A DNA stretch of 64,000 nucleotides from Mycobacteriaceae bacterium (GCA_028726465.1 JAQYQB010000026.1:62001-126000); one strand, 5' to 3'. Positions 17,675-26,857 are shown, counted from the first letter of the stretch. Notes: generated by a model not told the origin, from the sequence alone. A program made the numbers and translations.

Positions 17675-19741
17675 ATGGCACTGAAGGGCCGTAATCTTCT
17701 TAGTTCCTTGTTTACTTCCTCCCGTTCCAGCCTGACCTGCACCTACAAGTGCGGCAACGCCTGCTTCGGGGAGGCAGACAACCCGACCTCCAACCCGTAC
17801 TTCGGCGATCAGTTCAGCCGCCGCACCGCGCTGCGCGCCGGCGGCCTGGGCGTCGTCGCCGTCGGCGGCAGCGCCGCCCTGGCTGCCTGCTCGGCCCCGG
17901 AGGAGAACACCGGCAGCGCCTCTACCACCACCACCGAGGCCGACGTCGAACTGACCTCCGCCGAGGGTATGAAGTTCGAGCCGGTCGAGCCGAACACCAA
18001 GGACGAAGTCGTCGTACCTAAGGGCTACCAGCAGTCCGTGCTCATCGCCTGGGGCGATCCGGTCATCGAGGGCGCCCCGGAATTCGACGTCCACAACCAG
18101 ACCTCCCAGGACGCGGAGAAGCAGTTCGGCTTCAACAACGACTTCGCCGGCCTAGTAGAGCACCCGAACGACCCGGAGCGCTTGGTCTACGTCTGCAACC
18201 ACGAGTACACCACCGAGCCGCAGATGTTCCCGGACTACGACGCCGAGAACCCCACCGAGGAGCACGCGAAGATCGGCTGGGCCAACCACGGCCTGACCGT
18301 GCTGGAGGTCTCCAAGGCTGAGGGCGGCAACCTCAAGCGGGAGTTCGGCCCGCTCAACCGCCGCATCACCCTGACCACGCCCTTCCGCCTGACCGGCCCG
18401 GCGGCCGGTTCGAAGTACGTGAAGACGGACAAGGATCCGGAGGGCACCACCATCTCCGGCACCATGGCTAACTGCTCCGGCGGCGTTACCCCGTGGGGCA
18501 CCATCCTGTCCGGCGAGGAAAACTTCGACGCCTACTTCGCCAACGCCAAGGTCGACGACGAGCGCGCCCAGAAGTCCCTGGACCGCTTCGGCTTCGAGGA
18601 CGAGCCCTCCCAGCGCAAGTGGGAGCGCTTCGACGACCGTTTCGATATCGCCAAGACGCCGAACGAGCCGAACCGCTTCGGCTACGTCATCGAGCTGGAT
18701 CCGCTCGACCCGCAGTCGACGCCCATTAAGCACTCCGCCCTGGGCCGCTTCAAGCACGAGTCCGCGAACGTCCACGTCACCGACGACGGCACGGTGGTCA
18801 CCTACTCCGGCGACGACGCCCGCTTCGAGTACATCTACAAGTTCGTCTCCTCCCGCAAGATCAAGGAGGGCGACACCCGCCACAACATGACCATCCTGGA
18901 CAACGGCACCCTCTACGTCGCCGAGCTGAAGGGCAACTCCCCGGAAGAGGAGATCGACGGCTCCGGCGTCCTGCCGGAAGACGGCAAGTTCGACGGCACC
19001 GGCGTGTGGAACAAGCTGCTGACCGTGGACGGCGACAAGGCCGAGTCCCACGTGGAGGGCTTCAGCGCCGAGGAGGTCGCCATCTTCACCCGCGAGGCCG
19101 CCGACAAGGCGGGCGCGACCAAGATGGACCGCCCGGAAGACGTGGACATCCACCCGCAGACCGGCAAGGTCTACGCCGCCCTGACCAACAACTCCTACCG
19201 CGGCGCCACCGGCGAGGACGCGGGGAAGAACCAGGAGGACCCGAAGGAATGGGCCCCGGTCAAGGAGAACAAGAACGGCATGGTCATGGAGATCTCCGAC
19301 GACCACGCCGGCGAAAAGTTCACCTGGAACCTCTTCCTGGTCTGCGGCGACCCGGCCACCGCGGACTCCTACTTCGGCGGCTTCGACAAGGAGAAGGTCT
19401 CCCCGATTTCCTGCCCGGACAACCTGGCCTTTGACTCCCACGGCAACCTGTGGATCTCCACCGACGGCAACGCCCTCGAGTCCAACGACGGCCTGTACGC
19501 GGTCACCACGGAAGGCGAGACCCGCGGCGAGCTCAAGTGCTTCCTCACCGTCCCGACCGGGGCCGAGACCTGCGGGCCCATCGTCACCGACGAGCGCGTC
19601 ATGGTCAACGTCCAGCACCCGGGCGAGGATGACGAGGCCGCCTTCGACGAGCCCTCCTCCCACTGGCCGGACGGTGGCAACTCCACCCCGCGCCCGGCCG
19701 TCGTAGTCGTCTGGAAGGAAAACGGCAACATCGGCGTATAG
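17675..19741 (+). CDS. phoX: PhoX-family phosphatase, Tat-exported lipoprotein
   Basis: Calcium/iron-dependent alkaline phosphatase family (PF05787) that releases phosphate from organic esters outside the cell. 688 residues from ATG 17675; a TTG at 17660 is less likely. A 47-residue N-terminal segment with Cys22, 26 and 30 (CTYKCGNAC, a known PhoX feature) precedes the twin-arginine signal SRRTALRAGG and lipobox LAAC (Cys72), so it is probably a Tat lipoprotein. The catalytic body includes GGVTPWGTILSGEENF, HESANVHV and RPEDVDIHPQTGKVYAALTNN. Its stop codon overlaps a DtxR-type box of the next operon. Confidence 0.92.
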   Translation: MALKGRNLLSSLFTSSRSSLTCTYKCGNACFGEADNPTSNPYFGDQFSRRTALRAGGLGVVAVGGSAALAACSAPEENTGSASTTTTEADVELTSAEGMKFEPVEPNTKDEVVVPKGYQQSVLIAWGDPVIEGAPEFDVHNQTSQDAEKQFGFNNDFAGLVEHPNDPERLVYVCNHEYTTEPQMFPDYDAENPTEEHAKIGWANHGLTVLEVSKAEGGNLKREFGPLNRRITLTTPFRLTGPAAGSKYVKTDKDPEGTTISGTMANCSGGVTPWGTILSGEENFDAYFANAKVDDERAQKSLDRFGFEDEPSQRKWERFDDRFDIAKTPNEPNRFGYVIELDPLDPQSTPIKHSALGRFKHESANVHVTDDGTVVTYSGDDARFEYIYKFVSSRKIKEGDTRHNMTILDNGTLYVAELKGNSPEEEIDGSGVLPEDGKFDGTGVWNKLLTVDGDKAESHVEGFSAEEVAIFTREAADKAGATKMDRPEDVDIHPQTGKVYAALTNNSYRGATGEDAGKNQEDPKEWAPVKENKNGMVMEISDDHAGEKFTWNLFLVCGDPATADSYFGGFDKEKVSPISCPDNLAFDSHGNLWISTDGNALESNDGLYAVTTEGETRGELKCFLTVPTGAETCGPIVTDERVMVNVQHPGEDDEAAFDEPSSHWPDGGNSTPRPAVVVVWKENGNIGV

Positions 19742-19756
19742 GGTACACTAACCTAA
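19738..19756. promoter_or_regulatory. DtxR-type iron box at the fepDGC promoter
   Basis: ATAGGGTACACTAACCTAA matches 15 of 19 positions of the DtxR consensus TWAGGTTAGSCTAACCTWA, with a perfect right half. It covers the likely -10 TACACT (19744-19749) and the phoX stop codon. A further TTAGGTTAG half-site lies at 19769-19777 within the first codons of fepD. This predicts repression by DtxR with iron. Confidence 0.75.
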
Positions 19757-19758
19757 CT

Positions 19759-20760
19759 GTGTTCAGGTTTAGGTTAGTCGCACCCTTGTGCCTAGCGCTC
19801 GTGGTCGCCCTGTGTCTGGCAAGCCTCTTTGTCGGCGCGCGGGCGACCACTTTTGCGCAAGTATGGGAGGCCATCCCGGGCGGTTTCCGCTACGCTTTCG
19901 ACCCCGGCGCGCCCGCGGACGAATTCGAGATGCTCCTGGGCATCCAGCGTCTCCCGCGCACTCTTCTCGCGCTCATCGCCGGCACCTGTCTCGGTGCCGC
20001 GGGCGCGCTCACCCAGGCTTTTACCCGCAACCCGCTGGCCGATCCCGGCATCCTCGGCGTGACCGCCGGGGCGGCCGCGGCGGTGGCGCTGGCCGTGTCG
20101 ACCGGCGTGACGGATTCCTTCGTCTGGCCCGCCATCCTGGGCGCGGTCCTAGTGACCAGCCTGCTGTTCGCGCTTAACTCCAGCGGTAGCCCACTGACTT
20201 TCGTGCTCGCCGGCATGGCCCTGTCGGCCGTCCTCATGGCGCTGGTCAACGCCCTGGTCCTCACCAACGACGAGGTGCTCGACGCCATCCGGCAGTGGGC
20301 CACCGGCTCGGTCGCGGGTCGCGACTTCGGGACGGTAGAAGTCACCGCGCCCATCGGCATCGTCAGCCTGGTGGCCGCCATCCTGCTGTCCCCGCTGGTC
20401 AACCTGGTACTGCTCGGCGATGCCACCGCGCAGTCCCTAGGCGTGCCCGTCTCGGCGGTCCAAGCTGGCGGGGTTATCGTCATCGCCGGCCTGACCGGCG
20501 CGGCCGTGGCGGCGGCCGGTCCGGTGGCGTTCATCGCCTTGGCCGCCCCGCACATCACCCGTCGGCTAGCCGGCGTGGACTACCGCCTGATTGTCCCCCT
20601 GTCCGGCCTCGTAGGCGGGGTGTGCGCCCTCTTGGCCGACATCCTGGGCCGCCTGCTTGCCCGCCCCGGGGAGCTGCCCATGGGCATCGTCCTGGCGCTG
20701 CTGGGCGTCCCGATCTTCATCCTCCTGGTGCGCGGCAACAAGATTGGAGGCAACCTATGA
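19759..20760 (+). CDS. fepD: Iron-siderophore ABC transporter permease (FepD-like)
   Basis: Inner-membrane permease of a FecCD/BtuC-type importer. 333 residues and about nine or ten helices; the sequence LPRTLLALIAGTCLGAAGALTQAFTRNPLADPGILG matches FepD closely over its length. GTG 19759 follows the -10 by nine bases, so the transcript is nearly leaderless and there is no Shine-Dalgarno site. Four bases overlap the next permease (ATGA). Likely substrate is an Fe(III)-catecholate siderophore, inferred from the FepB-like binding protein in the same cluster. Confidence 0.9.
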   Translation: MFRFRLVAPLCLALVVALCLASLFVGARATTFAQVWEAIPGGFRYAFDPGAPADEFEMLLGIQRLPRTLLALIAGTCLGAAGALTQAFTRNPLADPGILGVTAGAAAAVALAVSTGVTDSFVWPAILGAVLVTSLLFALNSSGSPLTFVLAGMALSAVLMALVNALVLTNDEVLDAIRQWATGSVAGRDFGTVEVTAPIGIVSLVAAILLSPLVNLVLLGDATAQSLGVPVSAVQAGGVIVIAGLTGAAVAAAGPVAFIALAAPHITRRLAGVDYRLIVPLSGLVGGVCALLADILGRLLARPGELPMGIVLALLGVPIFILLVRGNKIGGNL

Positions 20761-21716
20761 TTCGCTGGTTGACTCTCATTGCCCTGGCTGTCCTCGGCGT
20801 GGTCGTCTCCGTCATGCAGGGCGATTTGGCGCTTTCCTTCTCCGACGTGGTGGCCGTTTTTACCGGCGGCGGCTCGGCCGCCCACCGCGCGGTCATCCTG
20901 GAATTCCGGCTCGGGCGCGCCGTCGTTGCCCTGGTGGTCGGCGCGGCGCTGGCCTACTCCGGCGCGCTCACCCAGTCCGTCGCCCGCAATGGGCTGGCCA
21001 GCCCCGATATCCTGGGGGTGACCAACGGGGCATCGTTAGCCGCGGTGGCCGCCATCGTCTTTGGTTGGGGCATGACGCCGGTAGCCGCCATCCTCGGCGC
21101 GGCTCTTACCGCCGTGGCCATGGTCTTTTTGGCCGGCCGGGGCCGCAGCATGGTGCAAATCGTGCTGGTCGGCGTGGGCCTGTCGATGTTTTTGTCCTCG
21201 CTCACCACCTGGCTTCTGGCCTACGCGCAGCTGGATCGCGCGGCCAGCGCCCGCATGTGGATGGCCGGCTCCCTTAACGGGAGGGACTGGCACCACGCGT
21301 GGGTTCCCCTGGCCACCGTGGTCATCGCCGTCGCGCTGGCCGGTTGGCTTTCTTTCCAACTGGCCGCGCTCAGCCTCGGCGACGCCACCGCCCACATCCT
21401 GGGGCACAACGTCCGCCTGGCCCAGCTCATCCAGCTGCTGGTGGCAGTCGTGCTGGCTGCCGTTGCCGTCGCGGCCGCCGGTCCGATCGGCTTTTTAGCT
21501 TTCGTGAGCCCGCACGTGGCGCGAATGGTCTCCCGCGCCCCCACCCCGCCGCTGCTTTTCTCCGCGGCGGTGGGTGCTACCGCACTGTTGTGGGCGGACA
21601 TCGTCGCCCGCGTGGTGCTGCCGTGGCCGCTGCCGGTGGGCGTGGTCACCGCCTTCCTGGGCGCACCCCTGCTGTTTATCTTGGTCATGCGCACCCGAGC
21701 AAAGGAAACTGTGTGA
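20757..21716 (+). CDS. fepG: Iron-siderophore ABC transporter permease (FepG-like)
   Basis: Second FecCD-type permease, forming a heterodimer with the preceding gene product. 319 residues from the ATG that overlaps the upstream stop. Conserved patches GAALAYSGALTQSVARN, SPDILGVTNGAS, WMAGSLNGRDW and AAAGPIGFLAFVSPHVAR correspond to FepG. The stop TGA shares its last base with the ATG of the ATPase gene (TGATG). Confidence 0.9.
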   Translation: MIRWLTLIALAVLGVVVSVMQGDLALSFSDVVAVFTGGGSAAHRAVILEFRLGRAVVALVVGAALAYSGALTQSVARNGLASPDILGVTNGASLAAVAAIVFGWGMTPVAAILGAALTAVAMVFLAGRGRSMVQIVLVGVGLSMFLSSLTTWLLAYAQLDRAASARMWMAGSLNGRDWHHAWVPLATVVIAVALAGWLSFQLAALSLGDATAHILGHNVRLAQLIQLLVAVVLAAVAVAAAGPIGFLAFVSPHVARMVSRAPTPPLLFSAAVGATALLWADIVARVVLPWPLPVGVVTAFLGAPLLFILVMRTRAKETV

Positions 21717-22489
21717 TGGATATCTTTTCTTTGGACAACGTCAGCGTCGGCTACGGGAACAAACCCGTGGTCACGGACCTGAACCTGCGCCTGCCGGAAG
21801 GCGGCATCACCTGCCTCATCGGCCCGAACGGCTGCGGAAAATCCACCCTCCTCAAGTCCCTGTGCGGACTCTTGCCCCACACTGGAAAGCTGGAGTTTTA
21901 TAACCGCGATCTGGGCAGCTGGAACCGGCGGGAGCGCGCCCGCTACCTGAGCATGCTGCCGCAATCCCCCGTGGCCCCGGAAGGGCTGACGGTCGGCCAG
22001 CTGGTCGCGCGCGGGAGGCACCCCTACCAGACGTGGTACCAGCGCTGGTCTGCCGGCGACGACGCCGTCTACACCGACGCAGTCACCACCACCGGCCTAA
22101 CCGATCTCACGGACCGGCCCCTCCACCAGCTCTCCGGCGGGCAGCGGCAACGCGCCTGGATCGCTATGACCATCGCGCAAGATACCCCAGTCATGCTGCT
22201 CGACGAACCCACAACGTACCTCGACCTGGCGACGTCCGTCGACGTCCTGCGCTTGGTCCGGCAACTAGTCGATGCCCGGGGCAGCACCGCCATCATGGTC
22301 CTCCACGATCTGAACCTGGCGGCCCGCTGGTCCGATCGTCTAATTCTGCTCGGCGCGGACGGAAAGCTAGCGGCCCAGGGCTCCCCGACCGAGGTCCTCA
22401 CCGAGGACCTTTTGGCCGCAGTTTTCGGCCTCGAGGCGGTCATTGCTACTGACCCCATAAGTGGGGGACCCTTGGTGGTGCCGCGATAG
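21716..22489 (+). CDS. fepC: Iron-siderophore ABC transporter ATP-binding protein (FepC-like)
   Basis: Cytoplasmic ATPase driving the FepDG permease. 257 residues: Walker A GPNGCGKST, Q-loop MLPQSPVAPEG, signature LSGGQRQRAWIAM, Walker B VMLLDEPTTYLDL and the switch His in VLHDLNLA. The start at 21716 is set by the TGATG junction and by MDIFSLDNVSVGYG, where the family begins; reading frames extending further upstream are spurious. Its stop codon overlaps the second DtxR-type box. Confidence 0.95.
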   Translation: MDIFSLDNVSVGYGNKPVVTDLNLRLPEGGITCLIGPNGCGKSTLLKSLCGLLPHTGKLEFYNRDLGSWNRRERARYLSMLPQSPVAPEGLTVGQLVARGRHPYQTWYQRWSAGDDAVYTDAVTTTGLTDLTDRPLHQLSGGQRQRAWIAMTIAQDTPVMLLDEPTTYLDLATSVDVLRLVRQLVDARGSTAIMVLHDLNLAARWSDRLILLGADGKLAAQGSPTEVLTEDLLAAVFGLEAVIATDPISGGPLVVPR

Positions 22490-22504
22490 GTTAGGCTAAC
22501 CTTC
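22486..22504. promoter_or_regulatory. DtxR-type iron box before fepB
   Basis: ATAGGTTAGGCTAACCTTC matches 17 of 19 positions of TWAGGTTAGSCTAACCTWA. It overlaps the fepC stop and lies 32 bases before the fepB start, so fepB probably has its own iron-repressed promoter. Confidence 0.88.
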
Positions 22505-22535
22505 TAGGAAATAGTCCGCTACCTAGGAGGCACCC

Positions 22536-23573
22536 TTGCCCGTCGCACGACGCATCCTCGCCCTGTCCGCCACCGCAGCTCTTTCGCTCGGCCTCGTCGC
22601 TTGCAGCGACAACGCTGAGAATTCGGAAAACGCAGAGAACTCGGAGGCCGCTTCCTCTAGCACCGCAGACAGCACCTTCCCGCGAACGATCCAGACGCAG
22701 GACAAGGACCGCCAGGAAACCGATCTCACCATCGAGTCCCAGCCCAAGAAGATCGTCTCCGCCTCCGTCACCCTGACCGGCGCCCTGCTCTCCCTCGACG
22801 CGCCCGTCGTCGCCTCGGCCGGCGGCAACCCGGACGCCCCGATGTTCGCCGACGGCACCGGCTTCGGCCTGGCCTGGGACGAGGTCGCCCAGCAGAAGGG
22901 CATCGACTCCATCTACACCATCGGCTCCGCCTCCGCCGAGGCCGTCCTGGCCCAGGATCCGGACCTGGTGGTCATGTCTAACGTCGGCAACGACTCCGGC
23001 GCCGAAATCTACGACCAGCTCAAGGACATCGTCCCGGTCCAGGTCATCGACTACTCCGACCAGTCCTGGCAGGACACCACCCGGGAGGTCGCCGAGGCCG
23101 CCGGACTGGAGGACAAGGCCGATGAGGTCATCGGGGACTACGACGCCGCCGTGGAGAAGGCCAAGGGCAACCTGGACATCGAGCAGCCCGTCAACATCGT
23201 CTCCCCCACCAAGGACGGCATGAACTTCTTCACCGAAGAATCCGCCCAGGGCCAGATCTTCAGCGACCTGGGCATTGAGGTCGCCACCCCGGCAGAGGAC
23301 CTCGTCGGCACCTCGGCGCAAGGCTCCAAGCGCGGCGACGTCAAGGCCGTTAACACCGAAAACCTCCCGCTCGCCCTGGACGGCAAGAGCGCCTTCGTTC
23401 TCAACCTGGGCGGCAAGCCGGCCGATGAGAAGGTCCGCAAGGATCCCCAGCTGGCCGACACCGAGTCCGTCCGGAACAACCACGTCTACCCGCTGGACGG
23501 CGAGTTCTTCCGAATTGACGCCTTCTCCGCGAAGGACCTGGTGGACCACCTGCAGGAAGAATTCGGAAAATAA
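22536..23573 (+). CDS. fepB: FepB-like siderophore-binding lipoprotein
   Basis: Substrate-binding protein of the importer. 345 residues, lipobox LVAC (Cys24) and a short Glu/Asn/Ser linker, then a periplasmic-binding fold. The run KKIVSASVTLTGALLSLDAP, the SAEAVLAQDPDLVV block, DYSDQSWQ and TEESAQGQI closely parallel E. coli FepB, which binds Fe-enterobactin. Start TTG 22536 is chosen because AGGAGG stands just upstream. Placed after the ATPase with its own DtxR-type box, so it may be made at a higher level than the membrane parts. Confidence 0.93.
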   Translation: MPVARRILALSATAALSLGLVACSDNAENSENAENSEAASSSTADSTFPRTIQTQDKDRQETDLTIESQPKKIVSASVTLTGALLSLDAPVVASAGGNPDAPMFADGTGFGLAWDEVAQQKGIDSIYTIGSASAEAVLAQDPDLVVMSNVGNDSGAEIYDQLKDIVPVQVIDYSDQSWQDTTREVAEAAGLEDKADEVIGDYDAAVEKAKGNLDIEQPVNIVSPTKDGMNFFTEESAQGQIFSDLGIEVATPAEDLVGTSAQGSKRGDVKAVNTENLPLALDGKSAFVLNLGGKPADEKVRKDPQLADTESVRNNHVYPLDGEFFRIDAFSAKDLVDHLQEEFGK

Positions 23574-23625
23574 TTCGTACATTTTTTCGAAAAAGGGTAG
23601 CACAATGTCGGACGGTTGCGTATTG

Positions 23626-23659
23626 TGTGGGTTAGTTAGAACAGATTAGCTAACTCACA
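23626..23659. promoter_or_regulatory. Hairpin in the leader of the HNH/DUF222 gene
   Basis: TGTGGGTTAG (23626-23635) and CTAACTCACA (23650-23659) pair over ten positions, with one G-U wobble, four bases before the GGGGGA ribosome site of the next gene. It could be an operator or a translation-control hairpin. Confidence 0.45.
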
Positions 23660-23671
23660 ACCGGGGGAATT

Positions 23672-24886
23672 ATGCAGCCCTACTACACCGTCAATACTCC
23701 CTACTGTCCGACTGCTACCGCCTGTACCACCTACCGCCGCAACTACTACTACCTCTGGCAAGACCTCCGCCCTGCTCGCAGCGCTGACGACGAGCTCGCC
23801 ATCAAGCGCTTAGCCCTAAAAACCGGTCTCTCCTTCACGCGCGCACGGGATTATTGCGAGAGCCTAGAACGGCTCGACACCTTGCCGAAGTTAAAACACT
23901 TAGTCGAAACCCTGCACCACCTCGAGTTCAAACAACTCACCCTCATTGATTCCGTCCTCAACAAACTAGGCGCCACCCCGTCCTCGGAATCGCTCGCGCG
24001 GATCGATACCGGACTCGCCGACTACCTGACCCCAACGCAGCCCGCCCAGGTCCTGCCCTCCCACGAAAATCTCCGCCGGAAGCTCAACCGGCTCGTCAAC
24101 GCAGAATTGGAACTTACCCAACCACCCCACGAGCCTCCCCCGCCGCATTATTCCGCCGGGCCCGTCGGCTCCAACCGCGGCGAGATCGTCGCGGAATACG
24201 ACGCGGAGACCACCGCCGCCATGGACGCCGCCATCCGGAAGGTCGCCAAAGACAACAACGTCAGCCCGGCCAAAGCGCTGGCCGGGCTCGTCCTGGGCAA
24301 GTATGGCTCGCCGCGCGTCGTACTCAACATGTTCATGGCTCAGGACCTCCCAGAAAGCGGCGGGTTCATCGACGGCTACGGCTGGGTCGACGCAGACACC
24401 GCCGACCACATGGCCGAAAAATCCGACCATCAGCGCGACATGGCAGCCGCGGCCGAAAAACGCAGCTCGAACTACCAGACCCCGGAGGACATCAAGGCCT
24501 TCCTCAACGGCCGGGACGGCTGCTGCCGGTACCCGGGCTGCAGCATCCCCGCCATCAGGTGCCAGAAAGACCATTGCAAAGACTTTCACGACGGCGGCCC
24601 CACTGCCGCGAGCAACCTGGTCAACCTCTGCCAGCACCACCACAACATCAAGACCGACGGCCGGGTGACTTATATCCTCGACCCGCGCACTGGGACCGTG
24701 GTGTGGCTTTCCAACGACGGCACCTGGGAGTCCACGTCGCCGGAAGGCCCGCTGTCCGCGAAAAACGTTAACTGGATGCGGACCATGGCACAGGCGCAGC
24801 ACTCCCGCCGCGACCGCGCGCACACCAAGGCCACCTCCCCCGTTTTGGAAAACCAGCCCCTACACGAAACTTTCGTGCCACAATAG
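23672..24886 (+). CDS. HNH endonuclease / DUF222 (13E12-type) protein
   Basis: 404 residues. The N-terminal two thirds is a helical DUF222-type region, and the C-terminus carries an HNH fold with paired Cys (CCRYPGCS), CQKDH, GGPTAASNLVNLC and HHHNIKTDGR, so metal and catalytic residues look complete. This family is often multicopy in actinobacteria; its biological target is unknown. The start is very rich in Tyr and Thr (MQPYYTVNTPYCPTATACTT). GGGGGAA precedes the ATG. It stands alone between fepB and cstA. Confidence 0.85.
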   Translation: MQPYYTVNTPYCPTATACTTYRRNYYYLWQDLRPARSADDELAIKRLALKTGLSFTRARDYCESLERLDTLPKLKHLVETLHHLEFKQLTLIDSVLNKLGATPSSESLARIDTGLADYLTPTQPAQVLPSHENLRRKLNRLVNAELELTQPPHEPPPPHYSAGPVGSNRGEIVAEYDAETTAAMDAAIRKVAKDNNVSPAKALAGLVLGKYGSPRVVLNMFMAQDLPESGGFIDGYGWVDADTADHMAEKSDHQRDMAAAAEKRSSNYQTPEDIKAFLNGRDGCCRYPGCSIPAIRCQKDHCKDFHDGGPTAASNLVNLCQHHHNIKTDGRVTYILDPRTGTVVWLSNDGTWESTSPEGPLSAKNVNWMRTMAQAQHSRRDRAHTKATSPVLENQPLHETFVPQ

Positions 24887-24917
24887 TGATTCATTGCACA
24901 CTTCCACGGAGGGTATC

Positions 24918-26618
24918 ATGAACTCACTCATACTCGCTGCCATCGGCGTCGCGATGATGGCCGCCGGGTACCTGCTCTATTCCCGTTTCCTCGGAAACCG
25001 AATTTTCCGACTTTCCCCTAACTACGCCACCCCCGCGCACACCATGCGCGACGGCGTCGACTACGTGCCCACCAACAAGTACGTCCTGTGGGGGCACCAC
25101 TTCACCTCTGTTGCCGGCGCGGCCCCGATCATCGGTCCGGCCGTGGCCGTCATCTGGGGCTGGCTGCCCGCGTTCCTGTGGGTGACCATCGGCACCGTCC
25201 TCATGGCCGGAATGCACGACCTCGGCGCGCTGTGGGCATCGCAGCGTCACCGCGGCCAGTCCATCGGTACGCTGTCCGGCCGTTACATCGGCTCGCGCGG
25301 GCGCAACCTCTTCCTGGTCGTTATTTTCCTCCTCCTGCTGATGGTCAACACCGCCTTCGCGGTCGTCATCTCCAACCTGTTGGTCTCCACCCCGACCGCG
25401 GTCATCCCGACCTGGGGCGCCATCGTCGTGGCATTGTTGATCGGTCAGGCAATCTACCGCTTTAACTGGAACCTGCCGGTGGTCTCCATCGTCGGCGTCG
25501 TGGCCCTCTACGCGCTGATGATCATCGGCGACCGCGTGCCGGTGGTGCTCCCGGAGACCGTGCTGGGGATCCCGGCCAACGGCGTCTGGATCATCGCGCT
25601 GTTCATCTACGCCTTCGCGGCTTCCCTGCTGCCGGTCTGGGTGCTGCTCCAGCCGCGCGACTACATCAACGGCCTCCAGCTTTTCATTGGCCTGGCCATC
25701 CTCTACGGCGCCTTCCTGTTCACCGCCCCGGACATCGTCGCCCCGGCGCTTAACGATGCCGTCCCGGACGGCACCCCCTCCATCTTCCCGCTGCTGTTCG
25801 TCACCATTGCCTGCGGCGCGATCTCCGGCTTCCACGGCGTGGTGGCCTCGGGAACCTCCTCGAAGCAGCTGGACAAGGAAACCGACGCCCGCTTTGTCGG
25901 ATATTTCGGCGCCGTCGGTGAGGGCCTTTTGTCCCTGGGCACGATCATCGCGACCACGGCCGGGTTCAAGACCATCCAAGATTGGGAAGAGATTTATCAC
26001 GAGTTCAACGCCGGGGGCGTGGACGCCTTCGTCGCCGGTGGTGGCTCGTTGATGAACGAGGGCCTCGGTATCCCCACCTCGCTGTCGGGGACCATTCTCG
26101 CGACCATGGCCGTGCTCTTCGCCGCCACCACCATGGACTCGGGCATCCGCCTGCAGCGCCTCGTGGTCCAAGAAATCGGCGAGGTCGTCGGGGTGCGGAT
26201 CGGCGCCCTGGTGGCTACCTGCATCGCGGTCGGCGTGGCCTTCGCGCTGACCTTCTCCCAGGGCACCGACGGCTCGGGCGGCATGACTATCTGGCCGCTG
26301 TTCGGCACCACCAACCAGCTGATGGCCGGCCTGACCCTGGCTATCCTGGCCGTCATCCTGACCTACCTGCGCCGGCCGACCCTGCCGGTGCTCATCCCCT
26401 TCGCCTTCCTCATGGTCATGTCCGTCTGGGCGCTGATTATGCAGCTCGGCACCTTCTGGCAGGAGCAGAACTGGCTGCTGCTGGTCATGGACGTCATCAT
26501 CCTCATCGCCGCCCTGTGGGTCACCGTCGAGGCGCTCGCTTCCCTCCAGCGTGCGCGGCGAAGCCCGGCCATTACCTGGACCGACGAGGACGTCGACGCC
26601 CCGGAGCCGGTCCGATGA
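24918..26618 (+). CDS. cstA: Carbon starvation protein CstA family transporter
   Basis: Membrane carrier of the CstA family; E. coli members import pyruvate or peptides. 566 residues with about 16 helices. Conserved sequences include GHHFTSVAGAAPIIGPAVA, AGMHDLGALWAS, HGVVASGTSSKQLDKETDAR and LFGTTNQLMAGLTL. Start ATG 24918 has CGGAGGG upstream. The stop overlaps the ATG of the small Cys-Cys protein (ATGA), so the two are co-translated. E. coli cstA is likewise followed by a small gene (ybdD). Confidence 0.95.
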   Translation: MNSLILAAIGVAMMAAGYLLYSRFLGNRIFRLSPNYATPAHTMRDGVDYVPTNKYVLWGHHFTSVAGAAPIIGPAVAVIWGWLPAFLWVTIGTVLMAGMHDLGALWASQRHRGQSIGTLSGRYIGSRGRNLFLVVIFLLLLMVNTAFAVVISNLLVSTPTAVIPTWGAIVVALLIGQAIYRFNWNLPVVSIVGVVALYALMIIGDRVPVVLPETVLGIPANGVWIIALFIYAFAASLLPVWVLLQPRDYINGLQLFIGLAILYGAFLFTAPDIVAPALNDAVPDGTPSIFPLLFVTIACGAISGFHGVVASGTSSKQLDKETDARFVGYFGAVGEGLLSLGTIIATTAGFKTIQDWEEIYHEFNAGGVDAFVAGGGSLMNEGLGIPTSLSGTILATMAVLFAATTMDSGIRLQRLVVQEIGEVVGVRIGALVATCIAVGVAFALTFSQGTDGSGGMTIWPLFGTTNQLMAGLTLAILAVILTYLRRPTLPVLIPFAFLMVMSVWALIMQLGTFWQEQNWLLLVMDVIILIAALWVTVEALASLQRARRSPAITWTDEDVDAPEPVR

Positions 26619-26857
26619 GCCTGCGGCAGCTGCTCCAGGATTACTACGCCGGCCCCTACCGGGCGACCTTCGCCAAAGCCAAGCAGGAGGAGGATGACCT
26701 GTTCCTGCTGCTGGTGATGTCGGAGGCGCTCGGGGTTCCCAACCCGGCGACCTATTACACCCTGGAATTGCTGCCGGTCGTCTACGACGAGTTCCACGCC
26801 TGGCATCGGCGTATGGGGATGGATCGCTCCCCGCTGGAGGGCATCTCATGCTGCTAA
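26615..26857 (+). CDS. Small CstA-linked protein ending in Cys-Cys (cory-CC-star type)
   Basis: 80-residue soluble, acidic/aromatic protein (MSLRQLLQDYYAGPYRATF) ending WHRRMGMDRSPLEG followed by Ile-Ser-Cys-Cys. The double Cys directly before the stop is the named feature of a corynebacterial family of unknown function. E. coli YbdD, the partner of CstA, is also small and also ends in Cys-Cys, which suggests an analogous role, though I see no clear sequence homology. The Cys-Cys-stop codons overlap the start of the ArsA-like gene. Possible roles are transporter assembly, metal or thiol chemistry, or being a client of the ATPase. Confidence 0.85.
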   Translation: MSLRQLLQDYYAGPYRATFAKAKQEEDDLFLLLVMSEALGVPNPATYYTLELLPVVYDEFHAWHRRMGMDRSPLEGISCC

